DNA of 51,328 nt from Phycisphaerae bacterium (GCA_030426385.1 JAUHYI010000030.1:1-51328); one strand, 5' to 3'; counted from the first letter of the stretch, positions 19,565 to 29,341 are shown. Translations and numbers: made by a program. The notes: generated from the sequence alone by a model not told the origin.

Positions 19565-20836
19565 ATGAGTCAAACAACACAAAACCACGAACAAGTTCGC
19601 CTGGCCATACTGGGATGTGGTGATTGTGGCGGTGTGCATGCGGAACAAATTAATGGAACCCCCGTCGCACAAGCCACGCCGAAACAACACGTGTCATTGA
19701 ATCCCATAGCCATGGCCAAGCGTGTGGCAAAAACGATATTGGGCCGACGCGATCCAATGCCTGTGGTGGCTGAATCCATTGAACCGATGGCCGAGGCAAA
19801 AGTCGTCGCAGCCGTGGACATTGATCCAGAGCGTGCCCATGCGTTCGCGGATCGTTTTGGCATCAAAGATGTGTACCAAAATTATCAAGCCGTTTTAGAT
19901 CGCGATGATATTGATGCTGTGATAATCTGCACCCCACCTTCGCTACATGCCACGATGGCCATTGATGCGGCTAACGCAGGCAAACATGTGTTTTGCGAAA
20001 AGCCCTTGTCGACCAACAGCGATGACGGCAAACGCATGGTGCAAGCCGCAGAAGACGCAGGCGTTGTTTTACAGGTTGGTTATGTCCTGCGATTCAGCGA
20101 TGAGCGCGGTGGCATGCGTGATGTGATTCAACAAGGAAAAATCGGTCGCCCTGTTTTCTATCGTGAATTATGGAACCTAACGGCAGGCCCTCCTCCGCGT
20201 TGGGTATTAGACGATGAAATCGGCCGAGGTACAATTTGGGAAAATTCACATATCCTCGATTTCCTGCGTTACACCTTTGGCGAACCCACGGCTGTGCACG
20301 CGATCGGTGGGCAATACAAACCAGAGCAAACCACTGCCATTGATACCTTTGGTGTCTTGATGACCTTCGCCCAAGGAGATCAGGCATTGTTTACCGACTC
20401 GTATGCGTTACGTGGATTTGGTTGGAAAAACCATGGGCATCGACAGAATTTGTTTCAGATTGATGTCGCAGGCCCGCAAGGCAGCGTGCAGTACCCCGAT
20501 ATCAATCTCAACCAAACGATGGTCGTCACGCGGTTGGGAAATGGCGAGCCCATTGAAACGACACATGACTGGGTCAGCGACTGGGGTGCCAATGGTTATC
20601 GCGAAGAAATGGCCCATTTCGTGGATTGCGTTCGACATGGCACACCAAGTCGGGCACCAGGCAGCGAAGGATTGCGCACGCTGGAACTATGCGAACTGAT
20701 TCGCGAGTTGGCGATCGCATCATCCGCCACACCAGCCTCAACAAATTCATTAGAACAAAAGCCAGAACAAAAGCCAGAACAAAAAATAGAACCACAAACA
20801 GAACCACGAAGCGAGCCACACAATCAGGCCGCCTGA
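19565..20836 (+). CDS. Gfo/Idh/MocA-family sugar oxidoreductase
   Basis: NAD(P)-dependent dehydrogenase of the glucose-fructose oxidoreductase type, probably making an oxidised or amino-sugar precursor for the glycan. The Rossmann loop is ILGCGDCGGVH near the start, EKP is in VFCEKPLSTN, and IWENSHILDFLRYTFG holds the usual active-site His. About 40 extra residues lie between the first beta-alpha unit and AVDIDPERA. The tail from about residue 390 is a repeated KPEQ-type low-complexity segment ending HNQAA. The ATG at 19565 is preferred over the in-frame GTG at 19541 because GGAG lies between them. Confidence 0.92.
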   Translation: MSQTTQNHEQVRLAILGCGDCGGVHAEQINGTPVAQATPKQHVSLNPIAMAKRVAKTILGRRDPMPVVAESIEPMAEAKVVAAVDIDPERAHAFADRFGIKDVYQNYQAVLDRDDIDAVIICTPPSLHATMAIDAANAGKHVFCEKPLSTNSDDGKRMVQAAEDAGVVLQVGYVLRFSDERGGMRDVIQQGKIGRPVFYRELWNLTAGPPPRWVLDDEIGRGTIWENSHILDFLRYTFGEPTAVHAIGGQYKPEQTTAIDTFGVLMTFAQGDQALFTDSYALRGFGWKNHGHRQNLFQIDVAGPQGSVQYPDINLNQTMVVTRLGNGEPIETTHDWVSDWGANGYREEMAHFVDCVRHGTPSRAPGSEGLRTLELCELIRELAIASSATPASTNSLEQKPEQKPEQKIEPQTEPRSEPHNQAA

Positions 20837-20903
20837 TTGAATTCGCAACGCAGACCGCATCGCATTCCGCGCTGCAATCGTCGTGTGGAAAAGGAGCGAA
20901 AGT

Positions 20904-21695
20904 TTGACCGCAGTATTGCACAACGCATGGGACCAGGCATCGACCGAACTGAATCGACTACCCGTGGCCGAAGAACGGTTCCGTTACGCTGCGGTTGTAA
21001 AGCCATTGCTGTCATTACCACGAACTGCTGCAATTTTAGAAGCCGGTTGCGGTGCAGGACGCACACTGCGCACGCTGGACAATTTGGGTTTCACTCATTT
21101 GACCGGCTTGGAAATCAGTCACGAACGCTTGCGTACCGTACAGGCACAAGGCCCACATACAGCACGCTTGATCAATGCCGACACAATTCCATTTGCTGAT
21201 CAGACTTTCGACGCAGTGGTTGCAGCAGCCGTGATCGAACACATACCAGAGCCGCTGGCTTGGCTGGGCGAACTGTCGCGCGTCGTTAAAGCCGGAGGCA
21301 TGATTTCAATCGTGACTGACACGTATATGTGGGCATTGCTAAAAAAACTCGATTTATATCGCACGATACAACCGGTTGATGACGCAATCCGTCCGGGCCG
21401 ATTGATCGGTGCAGCTAAACAACATCAACTCAAACTCATCGGCCATGGCGGCTTCATCAACACACCGACACAACGGGCGTATTGCGCGAAACAACTGCTG
21501 CGCAAATTACCGGCCTCTTATCGATTACGCCGATGGCTTGACGAGCGCGACCGTCACATCAAAATGCCGCAGGTGGCCAATGATGAAACAACCATGGTAC
21601 GTGACGCCATCGAACGTTTTGATGACATGCAACGACCTGGACGATTGGGTTGCCATACGTCCTACGAATGCTACTACTGGTTTCGTAAATGTTAA
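20904..21695 (+). CDS. Class I SAM-dependent methyltransferase (Methyltransf_11 type)
   Basis: The motif I glycine loop is ILEAGCGAGRTLRTL, followed by the acidic LTGLEISHERL, NADTIPFADQTFDAVVAAAV and IEHIPEPLAWLGELSRVVK, typical of small-molecule or sugar methyltransferases. The start is taken as TTG at 20904 because AAGGAG lies 7 nt upstream; a GTG at 20883 is the alternative and has no such site. The stop overlaps the next methyltransferase gene by 7 bp. The acceptor is unknown, but a sugar or lipid-linked glycan is likely from context. Confidence 0.87.
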   Translation: MTAVLHNAWDQASTELNRLPVAEERFRYAAVVKPLLSLPRTAAILEAGCGAGRTLRTLDNLGFTHLTGLEISHERLRTVQAQGPHTARLINADTIPFADQTFDAVVAAAVIEHIPEPLAWLGELSRVVKAGGMISIVTDTYMWALLKKLDLYRTIQPVDDAIRPGRLIGAAKQHQLKLIGHGGFINTPTQRAYCAKQLLRKLPASYRLRRWLDERDRHIKMPQVANDETTMVRDAIERFDDMQRPGRLGCHTSYECYYWFRKC

Positions 21696-22411
21696 AAAAG
21701 GTGATCAAATCACTCCTGTCCAAACGGATGATTGACGTCGCCCGACGGTATGCCCCGGTGCGTTGGAGTGGGTTGCGCCGATTGGAACCGGTCAGTCGAA
21801 AATTTGGTCTGGATCGTGGCTTGCCGATTGATCGACATTTTATTGAAATATTTATAAAACAACATCGCGATGACATGCGTGGGAACGTTCTGGAAGTTGG
21901 CGATTCGTTTTACACAAAAAAATTCGGCAGCGAAAATGTCGTATGTGGCGATGTGCTACACGTGACCAAGGACAATCCCGATGCGACTCTCGTTGGCAAC
22001 TTGGCCACTGGCGAAGGCATCCCAGAGAATCGTTACGATTGCTTAATCGCAACCCAGACACTGGGAATGATCGAAGATTTTCACGCAGCCATCACGGGCA
22101 TACACCATAGCCTGAAAAATGATGGCGCCGCTTTGATTACAGTATCAGGCATATCGCAGATCAGTCGGTATGACATGGACCGATGGGGAGAATTCTGGCG
22201 ATTCACCTCGCTGAGTATGGAGCGTTCGTTTGGCAAAGTTTTTGGCGAAGCCAATGTCGAAGTCGTGACATATGGCAACGTGTTAACCGCTTGCGCTTTT
22301 CTACAAGGCTTGGCCACCCATGAAATACGTGCGGATGAATTAGCCCACCATGATCCAGACTATCAAGTGGTCATTGCGGTTCGCGCGATTAAACGGGAGG
22401 TCCATAAATGA
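21689..22411 (+). CDS. Methyltransferase-like protein of glycan clusters
   Basis: The 240-residue product has a degenerate SAM fold: GNVLEVGDSFYTKKFG takes the place of the glycine-rich motif I, and ALITVSGISQISRYDMDRWG follows. The segment GLDRGLPIDRHFIEIFIKQH is typical of proteins annotated as methyltransferases beside glycosyltransferases. Whether it keeps methyltransferase activity is not certain, since motif I is atypical. It overlaps the genes on both sides (7 bp and 4 bp), so it belongs to one translationally coupled set. Confidence 0.75.
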   Translation: MLKKVIKSLLSKRMIDVARRYAPVRWSGLRRLEPVSRKFGLDRGLPIDRHFIEIFIKQHRDDMRGNVLEVGDSFYTKKFGSENVVCGDVLHVTKDNPDATLVGNLATGEGIPENRYDCLIATQTLGMIEDFHAAITGIHHSLKNDGAALITVSGISQISRYDMDRWGEFWRFTSLSMERSFGKVFGEANVEVVTYGNVLTACAFLQGLATHEIRADELAHHDPDYQVVIAVRAIKREVHK

Positions 22412-23421
22412 TTACCGCCCCACTACGGCAACCTGTTCGCGTGGCAACACGCTGGTGGAAGCGACACATGCGCGTGCGCACACTGGTCCTGTGTTACCAC
22501 CGTGTCACACTATTAAACCGTGACCCACAATTACTCGCGGTTAGCCCGAAAAATTTTGATGAACAGATGCAAGTATTGCGTAAATTTGCGCAGCCAATTT
22601 CCACATCGGCATTTGATGACAAACATAACACCAACCAGCAAGTGATGGTGACATTTGACGATGGCTACAATGATAATTTGACCGAAGCCAAACCAATTCT
22701 GGAACGCCATAACATCCCCGCCACCGTTTATGTGGCCAGCGGTTTTGTAGATCAGTCGCTCGAGTTTTATTGGGATGCCCTTGAAACATTGTTTTTCGAC
22801 CATGTTAAAACTCCCATCGCCCTACGATTAAACAGCAATCAATCGCCGCACGAATGGCATGTTGATCCTCAGTTAATCACTTCTCCAAACTGGTCCGCGC
22901 TCGATGATTGCCCACAAAACAGTCCAGCCTGGGTTTATCGCGAATGGTGTGAATTGTTGCGACCATGGTCCGCGGCTAAACGCAACGAAGCGATCACAGA
23001 ACTAGCAAGACAATTGAAATGCGATGTGCCCTGTCGTTCTACGCACCGCGTCACGACAAGCGAACAATTACAAATGCTCGACAATGATTTGATTCATGTC
23101 GGTGCTCACACGATCAATCATGTGGAGTTAGCAGCGCACTCGAGCAATGAACAGCGTCATCAAATTCTGGGTTGCCAACGCGATCTGGAACAGATATTAA
23201 ACCGCCCTATCACAGCATTTTCCTATCCCTATGGCAGTCGGTCATCCTTTAATGACCAAACCATGTCGATTACTCGTCAGAGTCAGTTTAAGCATGCGAT
23301 GGCCAATTTCCCTGGCATCAATGAATCTGCCACTGATCGATATCGCGTGCCACGCATGCTGGTGCGTAACTGGGATGGTGATACGTTTGAACGCCATTTG
23401 CGGGAGTGGTTCGATGCCTAA
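22408..23421 (+). CDS. Polysaccharide deacetylase (NodB homology domain)
   Basis: A carbohydrate esterase family 4-like enzyme that would remove N-acetyl groups from a glycan or its precursor. The catalytic TFDDGYNDN (82-90) carries the metal- and base-binding Asp pair, VGAHTINHVELAAHS supplies the HxxxH metal ligands, and SYPYGSRSSFN is the next conserved motif. There is a long insertion between the first two motifs. No signal peptide is seen, so it may act on cytoplasmic lipid-linked intermediates. ATGA overlap (4 bp) with the gene before and 8 bp with the one after. Confidence 0.92.
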   Translation: MITAPLRQPVRVATRWWKRHMRVRTLVLCYHRVTLLNRDPQLLAVSPKNFDEQMQVLRKFAQPISTSAFDDKHNTNQQVMVTFDDGYNDNLTEAKPILERHNIPATVYVASGFVDQSLEFYWDALETLFFDHVKTPIALRLNSNQSPHEWHVDPQLITSPNWSALDDCPQNSPAWVYREWCELLRPWSAAKRNEAITELARQLKCDVPCRSTHRVTTSEQLQMLDNDLIHVGAHTINHVELAAHSSNEQRHQILGCQRDLEQILNRPITAFSYPYGSRSSFNDQTMSITRQSQFKHAMANFPGINESATDRYRVPRMLVRNWDGDTFERHLREWFDA

Positions 23422-24778
23422 AACAATCCTGCAAGTGAATACTGCCGACCAGGGTGGTGGTGCCGATCAAGTTGCGTATAACCTGCATCGGGGTGGATTA
23501 TCGCAAGGGTTGGACAGCTATATGGCTGTTGGCCGCCGCCGTCGTGATGATGCGCGAATTTTTCAAATCAGCCATGCGCAAGCCAAACCGATACCTGTTC
23601 GTTTGGCCCTGGGCATAGCGAATCGATTGGAACAAGCTGACGCATTTCGTGGATCATGGCGTGGCGCACAATGGTTGCGAAAAACGGCAGAGCCAATTCG
23701 ACATCAATCCAAACAACGTGGCCACGAAGATTTTCATTACCCAGGCACATCAAACATCCTGTCGCTCCCCCCGCACCGCCCACAAGTGATTCATGCGCAT
23801 AATTTGCATGGCGGCTATTTTGATCTGCGACAATTGCCAGCCATCAGTCAATCCGTTCCAACCCTTTTAACATTGCATGATGCGTGGATGATGTCAGGGC
23901 ATTGTGCCCATTCCATGGGATGCGATCGTTGGCGATCCGGATGCGGGGACTGTCCCGATTTATCGCTGTATCCTGCGATTGAAATTGATGCGACAGCCGA
24001 AAACTATGCCCTCAAAAAGCGAATCTACGAACAATCGCGATTCGCCATAGCGACGCCGAGCCAGTGGTTGATGGACAAAGTGCAACAATCCATTCTGCAA
24101 CCCGCCGTGACCGAAGCGCGGGTGATTCCCAATGGCATAGATTTGGATGTATTTCGTCCAATGGATCGGGATGCAATTCGGCGTGATCTGGGGTTGCCCT
24201 CCTCGGATGAAGCATCGATCCTGATGTTTGCCGCCAATGGAATTCGACAAAGCGTTTGGAAAAATTTCCGAATGATGCGCGAAGCGGTGGAACGATTGGC
24301 AAACGATCAACGCCATAAACGCATCTTGTTTCTGGCTGTGGGTAGTGATGAACCAGACGAAAAAATTGGACCTGCAACCATTCGTTTTGTGCCCTACCAA
24401 TCAACGCCTCAAGCAATGGCCGCCTATTACCAAGCCGCTGATGTTTACGTGCACGCCGCGAAAGCCGATACCTTTCCGAATTGCGTCATTGAAGCTATGG
24501 CTTGTGGCACACCAGTGGTAGCCACGGCAGTGGGTGGCATCCCTGAACAAATTGTGGATGGCGACACTGGATTTTTAATTCCGCCCGATGATGCTTCATC
24601 AATGGCAAATCGCATCGGCATGATCCTGAATGATTCAGGCATGTCGCATGGTTTTAGCGAATCATCCGCCAAACGAGCGTCGTTGCATTACAACCTGACA
24701 AACCAAATTGAAACCTATTGCGACTGGTACGAAACGATCGCGCAAGCGTCCCCGCAAAAAGCGGAGGCCGCAGCCTGA
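23414..24778 (+). CDS. Glycosyltransferase, GT-B fold (GT4-like)
   Basis: The 454-residue product begins ILQVNTADQGGGADQVAYNL, an N-terminal GT-B motif. LLTLHDAWMMSGHCAHSMGC with later GCGDCP is typical of colanic-acid-type transferases. VIPNGIDLDVFRP and ADTFPNCVIEAMACGTPVVA form the nucleotide-sugar site with its conserved Glu. It probably adds a sugar to the lipid-linked repeat unit at the inner membrane. The ATG at 23414 overlaps the deacetylase by 8 bp. The tail ends KAEAAA. Confidence 0.93.
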   Translation: MPKTILQVNTADQGGGADQVAYNLHRGGLSQGLDSYMAVGRRRRDDARIFQISHAQAKPIPVRLALGIANRLEQADAFRGSWRGAQWLRKTAEPIRHQSKQRGHEDFHYPGTSNILSLPPHRPQVIHAHNLHGGYFDLRQLPAISQSVPTLLTLHDAWMMSGHCAHSMGCDRWRSGCGDCPDLSLYPAIEIDATAENYALKKRIYEQSRFAIATPSQWLMDKVQQSILQPAVTEARVIPNGIDLDVFRPMDRDAIRRDLGLPSSDEASILMFAANGIRQSVWKNFRMMREAVERLANDQRHKRILFLAVGSDEPDEKIGPATIRFVPYQSTPQAMAAYYQAADVYVHAAKADTFPNCVIEAMACGTPVVATAVGGIPEQIVDGDTGFLIPPDDASSMANRIGMILNDSGMSHGFSESSAKRASLHYNLTNQIETYCDWYETIAQASPQKAEAAA

Positions 24779-24850
24779 TCTGCCAAAATAAACTTCAGCC
24801 TTCAGCCCACAATGTTACTGACAACTTGAACACATGATGTTGATGCGAAC

Positions 24851-25747
24851 ATGTTAATGAATACGCCTACGGACAATAATTCGAAAATGCCACGCATCAG
24901 TCTGGTCACACCTTCGTTTAATCAGGCTGAGTTTCTAGAGCGAACACTGCGCAGTGTGCATGAGCAGGATTACCCAAACCTGCAGCATATCGTTGTCGAT
25001 GGTGGTTCCACCGATGGCTCGATCGAGATCATTGAGCGCTATCGCCATTGCATCGATATCGTCATCATCGAGCCTGACAATGGGCAATCGAATGCGATAA
25101 ACAAGGGGTTTTCGCACGCTGATGGCGATGTGCTGGGCTGGCTGAATTCCGATGACACGTTATTGTCTGGCGCATTGCAATGCATTGGTTCATTTTTTCG
25201 CGATCATCCGAAAGAAGCATGGATGACTGGCGCGTGCCGTGCCATTGATGCGAATGATCAGCGATTGAATGACATGTATCCCTCCGGTGATTTCACGTTG
25301 CCGGGGACATTGATCCGTGATGTGCCGTTTAATATTTTGCAACCTGCTACATTTTGGCGCCGATCGCTATCCGATGAGCATGGCCTGTTGGACGAATCGT
25401 TGGGCTATTGCATGGATTTTGAATTATGGTGTCGCTTCCTGGCCAGTGGCACTAGCTTGCATGTCGTCGATCATGTATTGGCCACCTATCGCTTTCACGA
25501 TGCGAGTAAATCCTGTGGCTCGCCGTTGCGATTTCGTGAAGCACTCATCGAAATTGAAAAGCAATATATCTCGCAATTATCGCGCGCCGATCAACGCCGA
25601 CTACGCAAGCGAATGGGTTATCAAACACGTTCGCTTGCCATTGATCAGGCACAGGGACGGCCGTGGCTTGCCCTGTTACGTCGGCCTTGGTGGCTCGCTT
25701 CGCAACAGGTACGTGCTGCCCTGTGGCGTGGCAATCAAGCCGCATAA
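24851..25747 (+). CDS. Glycosyltransferase family 2
   Basis: GT-A fold transferase of 298 residues. SLVTPSFNQAEFLERTLRSV opens the domain, VVDGGSTDGS binds the nucleotide, WLNSDD supplies the DXD-like metal site, and the acceptor side has YCMDFELWCRF with its conserved acidic pair. It resembles family 2 transferases of EPS and O-antigen clusters. It is separated from its neighbours by 72 and 219 bp, so a weak internal promoter is possible. The protein ends GNQAA. Confidence 0.93.
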   Translation: MLMNTPTDNNSKMPRISLVTPSFNQAEFLERTLRSVHEQDYPNLQHIVVDGGSTDGSIEIIERYRHCIDIVIIEPDNGQSNAINKGFSHADGDVLGWLNSDDTLLSGALQCIGSFFRDHPKEAWMTGACRAIDANDQRLNDMYPSGDFTLPGTLIRDVPFNILQPATFWRRSLSDEHGLLDESLGYCMDFELWCRFLASGTSLHVVDHVLATYRFHDASKSCGSPLRFREALIEIEKQYISQLSRADQRRLRKRMGYQTRSLAIDQAQGRPWLALLRRPWWLASQQVRAALWRGNQAA

Positions 25748-25966
25748 TTCAGACCATATCAACGCGATTCCAAACCGTAACGCATCCGTTATCGGACGTT
25801 TCGCAATCCAAACTTATCCTTTCATCGGCCTGCCAATCCTGAACCGCGGGCTGATAAAAACAGCACCCCACCGCGATTTGAAGCAGTCGTCATACTCCGA
25901 TCGGATTGTGACGGTTATGCGATTTGTGCGGTCAATTGCGAAGCCGGATCAACCGATAGTTTACCT

Positions 25967-27193
25967 ATGCGACTAGGCCTGGATGCACGATGGATGTTTC
26001 GAAATCAGCGGCGAGGAATCGCTAAATCGCTGATTGAAATGTATCGGCATGTTCGGCAATTACGTCCTGATTGGGAAATCCTAGCCTATCACCGACGTGC
26101 GGAATCGGATTCAATCCGTGCACAGATCGATGACCTATCACACTCCCTCGGACTGATCCCCCGGCCGATCGAAATGGTGGGCGACCGATTTGATTGGTGG
26201 CAACGATATCGCTTACCGCTAGCAGCGTGGGCTGATGGTGTGGATGCTTTGCATTGCCCCGCCAATCAATTTCCATCCTGCACGCCGGTGCCGGTGATAT
26301 CAACCATTCACGATTTAATTCCGTTGGATTTGCCCGCGGGCTATGACGTTGCGACGATTCGACAATTTGAAAAATCCGTGCGTTCATCATGCCAACATGC
26401 AGCGGCCATCGTCACGGTTTCAAACCACACGCGTTCGCGCCTGATCGATCGCTACGGGGTTGATGCTCAACGCATCAACGTGGTGCCTTGGGCCGCAGAT
26501 GTATCGCTCACACATATCGACGAAATCGAACGACAACAGGTTCGTCAGAAATTCAATTTGAAACAACGCACGGTATTGCATTATGGCTCACGAGAACCCC
26601 GAAAGAATACGGCACGACTGATAGACGCGTGGCATGCGCTGGCGTTATCTCATCGGGCTGGTTGGCAACTATGCATCGTGGGCCTGGATGAATCCGGCAA
26701 GCAATATTTTACAAACCGATGCCAACAGCACGTACAAAAAACTGGCGAAGCCGATGACATCCAGTTGCATGGCTATCTTGATGATGCTGATGCCAACGCC
26801 TTGCTATGCGAAGCGCAGGTACTGGCCTACCCAAGCCTGTCGGAAGGATTCGGCCTGCCAATCTTAGACGCTTTTGCAGCTCGAACAGCGGTATTAACCA
26901 GTCAGGTGACCAGCTTGCCTGAGGTGGCTGGACACGCGGCATTGCTGATTGATCCAACGGAAACAATGGCCATCACCGTTGGCTTGAATCAACTCATGAC
27001 AGACGATCACACACGCAACGAATACATTCGTCATGGCACTGCGCAGTTGTTAACCCGCACATGGAAAAACACCGCCCAAAAATTTATTGACGTGATGGAA
27101 TCGACCATCCCTGGTCGTGCGATGACAACCACCACGCAGTCAACGACAACAAACCCACAGCTCCCCGAATTACCACAACGACGTGCAGCATGA
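25967..27193 (+). CDS. Glycosyltransferase family 4 (mannosyltransferase-like)
   Basis: The 408-residue product begins LGLDARWMFRNQRRGIAKSL, typical of family 4 enzymes. VISTIHDLIPLDLP, VSNHTRSRLIDRYGV, LHYGSREPRKN and the donor-site PSLSEGFGLPILDAFAA (E-x7-E) are all present. Mannosyl transfer is common in this subfamily but cannot be proven. Its tail after the domain (from about residue 385) is Thr/Gln/Pro-rich and ends RRAA. ATGA overlap (4 bp) with the next transferase gene. Confidence 0.93.
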   Translation: MRLGLDARWMFRNQRRGIAKSLIEMYRHVRQLRPDWEILAYHRRAESDSIRAQIDDLSHSLGLIPRPIEMVGDRFDWWQRYRLPLAAWADGVDALHCPANQFPSCTPVPVISTIHDLIPLDLPAGYDVATIRQFEKSVRSSCQHAAAIVTVSNHTRSRLIDRYGVDAQRINVVPWAADVSLTHIDEIERQQVRQKFNLKQRTVLHYGSREPRKNTARLIDAWHALALSHRAGWQLCIVGLDESGKQYFTNRCQQHVQKTGEADDIQLHGYLDDADANALLCEAQVLAYPSLSEGFGLPILDAFAARTAVLTSQVTSLPEVAGHAALLIDPTETMAITVGLNQLMTDDHTRNEYIRHGTAQLLTRTWKNTAQKFIDVMESTIPGRAMTTTTQSTTTNPQLPELPQRRAA

Positions 27194-28536
27194 ATCATTC
27201 AACGAATGACAACGACCACCTGGACACATTGTTTGTCAGCCTGCGACCGATGTGGCCGCAGGACCGTGGCTATCGCGTGCATGGTTTTCATATGGCTCAG
27301 GCCTTATCCGATCAAGGACAGCGTGTTGGCATCGCTTGCGTTGAGCCTAATCCGGCAGGGGCTCTAATAGCTCTGACAAGCATGACTCGCTATTGGCCTA
27401 ACCCCGACGCGGTCACCGAGGAGATGATCGCGTCGGCGGTGCAGGCCATGCGTGGCCCAATGGCTAAAGCGCGGTTGCGCATGGTGCAGTACCTCTCGGA
27501 AATTCAAACGGTGGCGGGCGTCATCCAATTGGTCCAACGTCATCAACCCAAACGCGTCATCGCGCTAGGACTCGACGGCGTGATACTGCTCAGTGCGCTG
27601 CGCGACCAACCGAATCTACAACGCGTCTGGTATGCCGCTGATGAAATGGCTTACTTTCACGCGTCATGTTTACGGCACGAATCGTTACGTCATTGGCCCG
27701 CACGATTGCGTTCCATGCTCGAACACACCAGCATTGAACGTTTGTTCGGCCGACACCTTGACGCGGTCATTGGTGTATCACCACGCGATACAACCTGGCT
27801 GCAACGCATCACAGGATCTCCGAGCGTCTGTATTCCCAACGGCGTTGATCTTGATCGATTTCAAACGGCACCACATTCTTGTGCCGATATGTCACAAACT
27901 TCTTCCCCATCGACTCGCACGATCACCCAACGTTCCGTCGTATTCTGGGGCAATTACACATTCGAACCCAACCATGATGCGGTGATGTGGTTTGCTCAAC
28001 ATGTGTGGCCACTGGTGCGTACCTATTGCCATGGCGCGCGTTGGCAAATCATCGGCCGAGGCGTCACCGATGACATTCGCGCATTGGGCCATCAGCCTGG
28101 GATTGAGATCGTCGGCGAAGTGACTAACATCGCAGAGGCTGCCGCGCAATCCGCAGCGGCAGTGTTACCTATTCGCTGTGGTGGTGGTATCAAAAACAAA
28201 TTACTCGAAGCAATGGCTATGGGCATGCCCGTCGTGGCATCACCCACGGCAGTAGCGGGCTTGGGATTGGAAACAGGCCGACACGCGATGATATGCAATC
28301 ACCCCATGGAATACGTCAATGCGCTGACGCGCATCTGGTCCGACACAGCCTTGCGTCATCGGTTGGCCCGTGAATCACGACATCGTGTTGAAACGCATCA
28401 CAACTGGGCACAGGCTGCGACAAATCTGATGACCAACCTGAACGACAGATCACGTCGTGCCAACCATGACATTGATACCCAGCAGATAGAAACACAAACC
28501 GATGCAACCCGATCAAACCAACGCAGCGCAGCGTAA
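27190..28536 (+). CDS. Glycosyltransferase, GT-B fold (GT4-like)
   Basis: The 448-residue product has VSLRPMWPQDRGYRVHGFHM at the N-terminus, CIPNGVDLDRF in the middle and WGNYTFEPNHDAVMWF at the start of the second domain. The donor-site region is PIRCGGGIKNKLLEAMAMG and PVVASPTAVAGL. This C-terminal pattern matches glycosyltransferases that act in polysaccharide assembly (Glyco_trans_1_4 type). It is coupled to the preceding transferase by a 4 bp overlap. The polar tail with DTQQIETQTDATRSNQ ends RSAA. Confidence 0.92.
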   Translation: MNHSTNDNDHLDTLFVSLRPMWPQDRGYRVHGFHMAQALSDQGQRVGIACVEPNPAGALIALTSMTRYWPNPDAVTEEMIASAVQAMRGPMAKARLRMVQYLSEIQTVAGVIQLVQRHQPKRVIALGLDGVILLSALRDQPNLQRVWYAADEMAYFHASCLRHESLRHWPARLRSMLEHTSIERLFGRHLDAVIGVSPRDTTWLQRITGSPSVCIPNGVDLDRFQTAPHSCADMSQTSSPSTRTITQRSVVFWGNYTFEPNHDAVMWFAQHVWPLVRTYCHGARWQIIGRGVTDDIRALGHQPGIEIVGEVTNIAEAAAQSAAAVLPIRCGGGIKNKLLEAMAMGMPVVASPTAVAGLGLETGRHAMICNHPMEYVNALTRIWSDTALRHRLARESRHRVETHHNWAQAATNLMTNLNDRSRRANHDIDTQQIETQTDATRSNQRSAA

Positions 28537-28652
28537 ACCATCCATGCGATTTAACCGAAACGTATAGCAATCGAATTGTTTGCTACGACGCAAATGTTAT
28601 TCATCATTCCGTTCAACGTACACTTGACCGAGCATCACTGAGCAACAACACC

Positions 28653-29234
28653 ATGGCCTGGACATCAATGCATTTTGCCGTCGGAATGGGCTTTGCCGGT
28701 GCAGGCACTGCTGCACTTTGCATGATTCGGCAACGTGGCTGGCGTTGGATTCCCATCACGATGACCGTCGGTGGTATATGGGCAACCTTGCCTGACATAC
28801 CCCGTCTGTTTCGTGAGGATTTTCCCAGCCTCGGACTGGGCCCGATCCTTGGCTCGAAACAATTGGAAGCCAACCTGCACGCATGGGGTGATGTGTTTTT
28901 TCTACATCGCCAACTGGATTTGCAGCCTCGGGAGTTTGCACTCGCGGGAGTGATCCTGATGATTCTGCTATACAACGCGGGCTTGGGTTTACTGATGTGG
29001 CTCGAACATCGTCAGAAGCGCAAAGCCCACAACTCGTCGCATCTGGCAGCGCTGCGAGCGCTTTCACAATCGCAAAACAAGCAACGCGATCATCCCTACA
29101 CAGTCAATCCAAACGAGATCGTAGATTTCGACACCCCCAAATCGGTCGACCATGCCAATTCTACCGACGATCCGGTCGTCTATCGATTCAGCAATACCCC
29201 CCCAAAAAAGAAAAGCAACCGCGACATATCCTAA
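28653..29234 (+). CDS. Small membrane protein of unknown function
   Basis: The 193-residue product has probably three membrane segments: residues 5-25, a weaker one near 32-47, and FALAGVILMILLYNAGLGLL near 95-114. The C-terminal third is soluble, polar and Lys-rich at the end. The HFAVGMGFAG opening and the lone His residues near the membrane segments recall small integral proteins of the LexA-binding/hydrolase type, but I do not recognise a family. It follows the last transferase by 116 bp on the same strand and may be a cluster accessory. The tail does not end in Ala-Ala. Confidence 0.65.
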   Translation: MAWTSMHFAVGMGFAGAGTAALCMIRQRGWRWIPITMTVGGIWATLPDIPRLFREDFPSLGLGPILGSKQLEANLHAWGDVFFLHRQLDLQPREFALAGVILMILLYNAGLGLLMWLEHRQKRKAHNSSHLAALRALSQSQNKQRDHPYTVNPNEIVDFDTPKSVDHANSTDDPVVYRFSNTPPKKKSNRDIS

Positions 29235-29341
29235 CCCCCCACTCCCCCCCATACCTCGCCCCCACATTTCTTCCGCGCGCTACAACACACGTACCACCCT
29301 CGCATTTCCCATGGAAAATTCTACGTTTCACGCGCGCTCTT

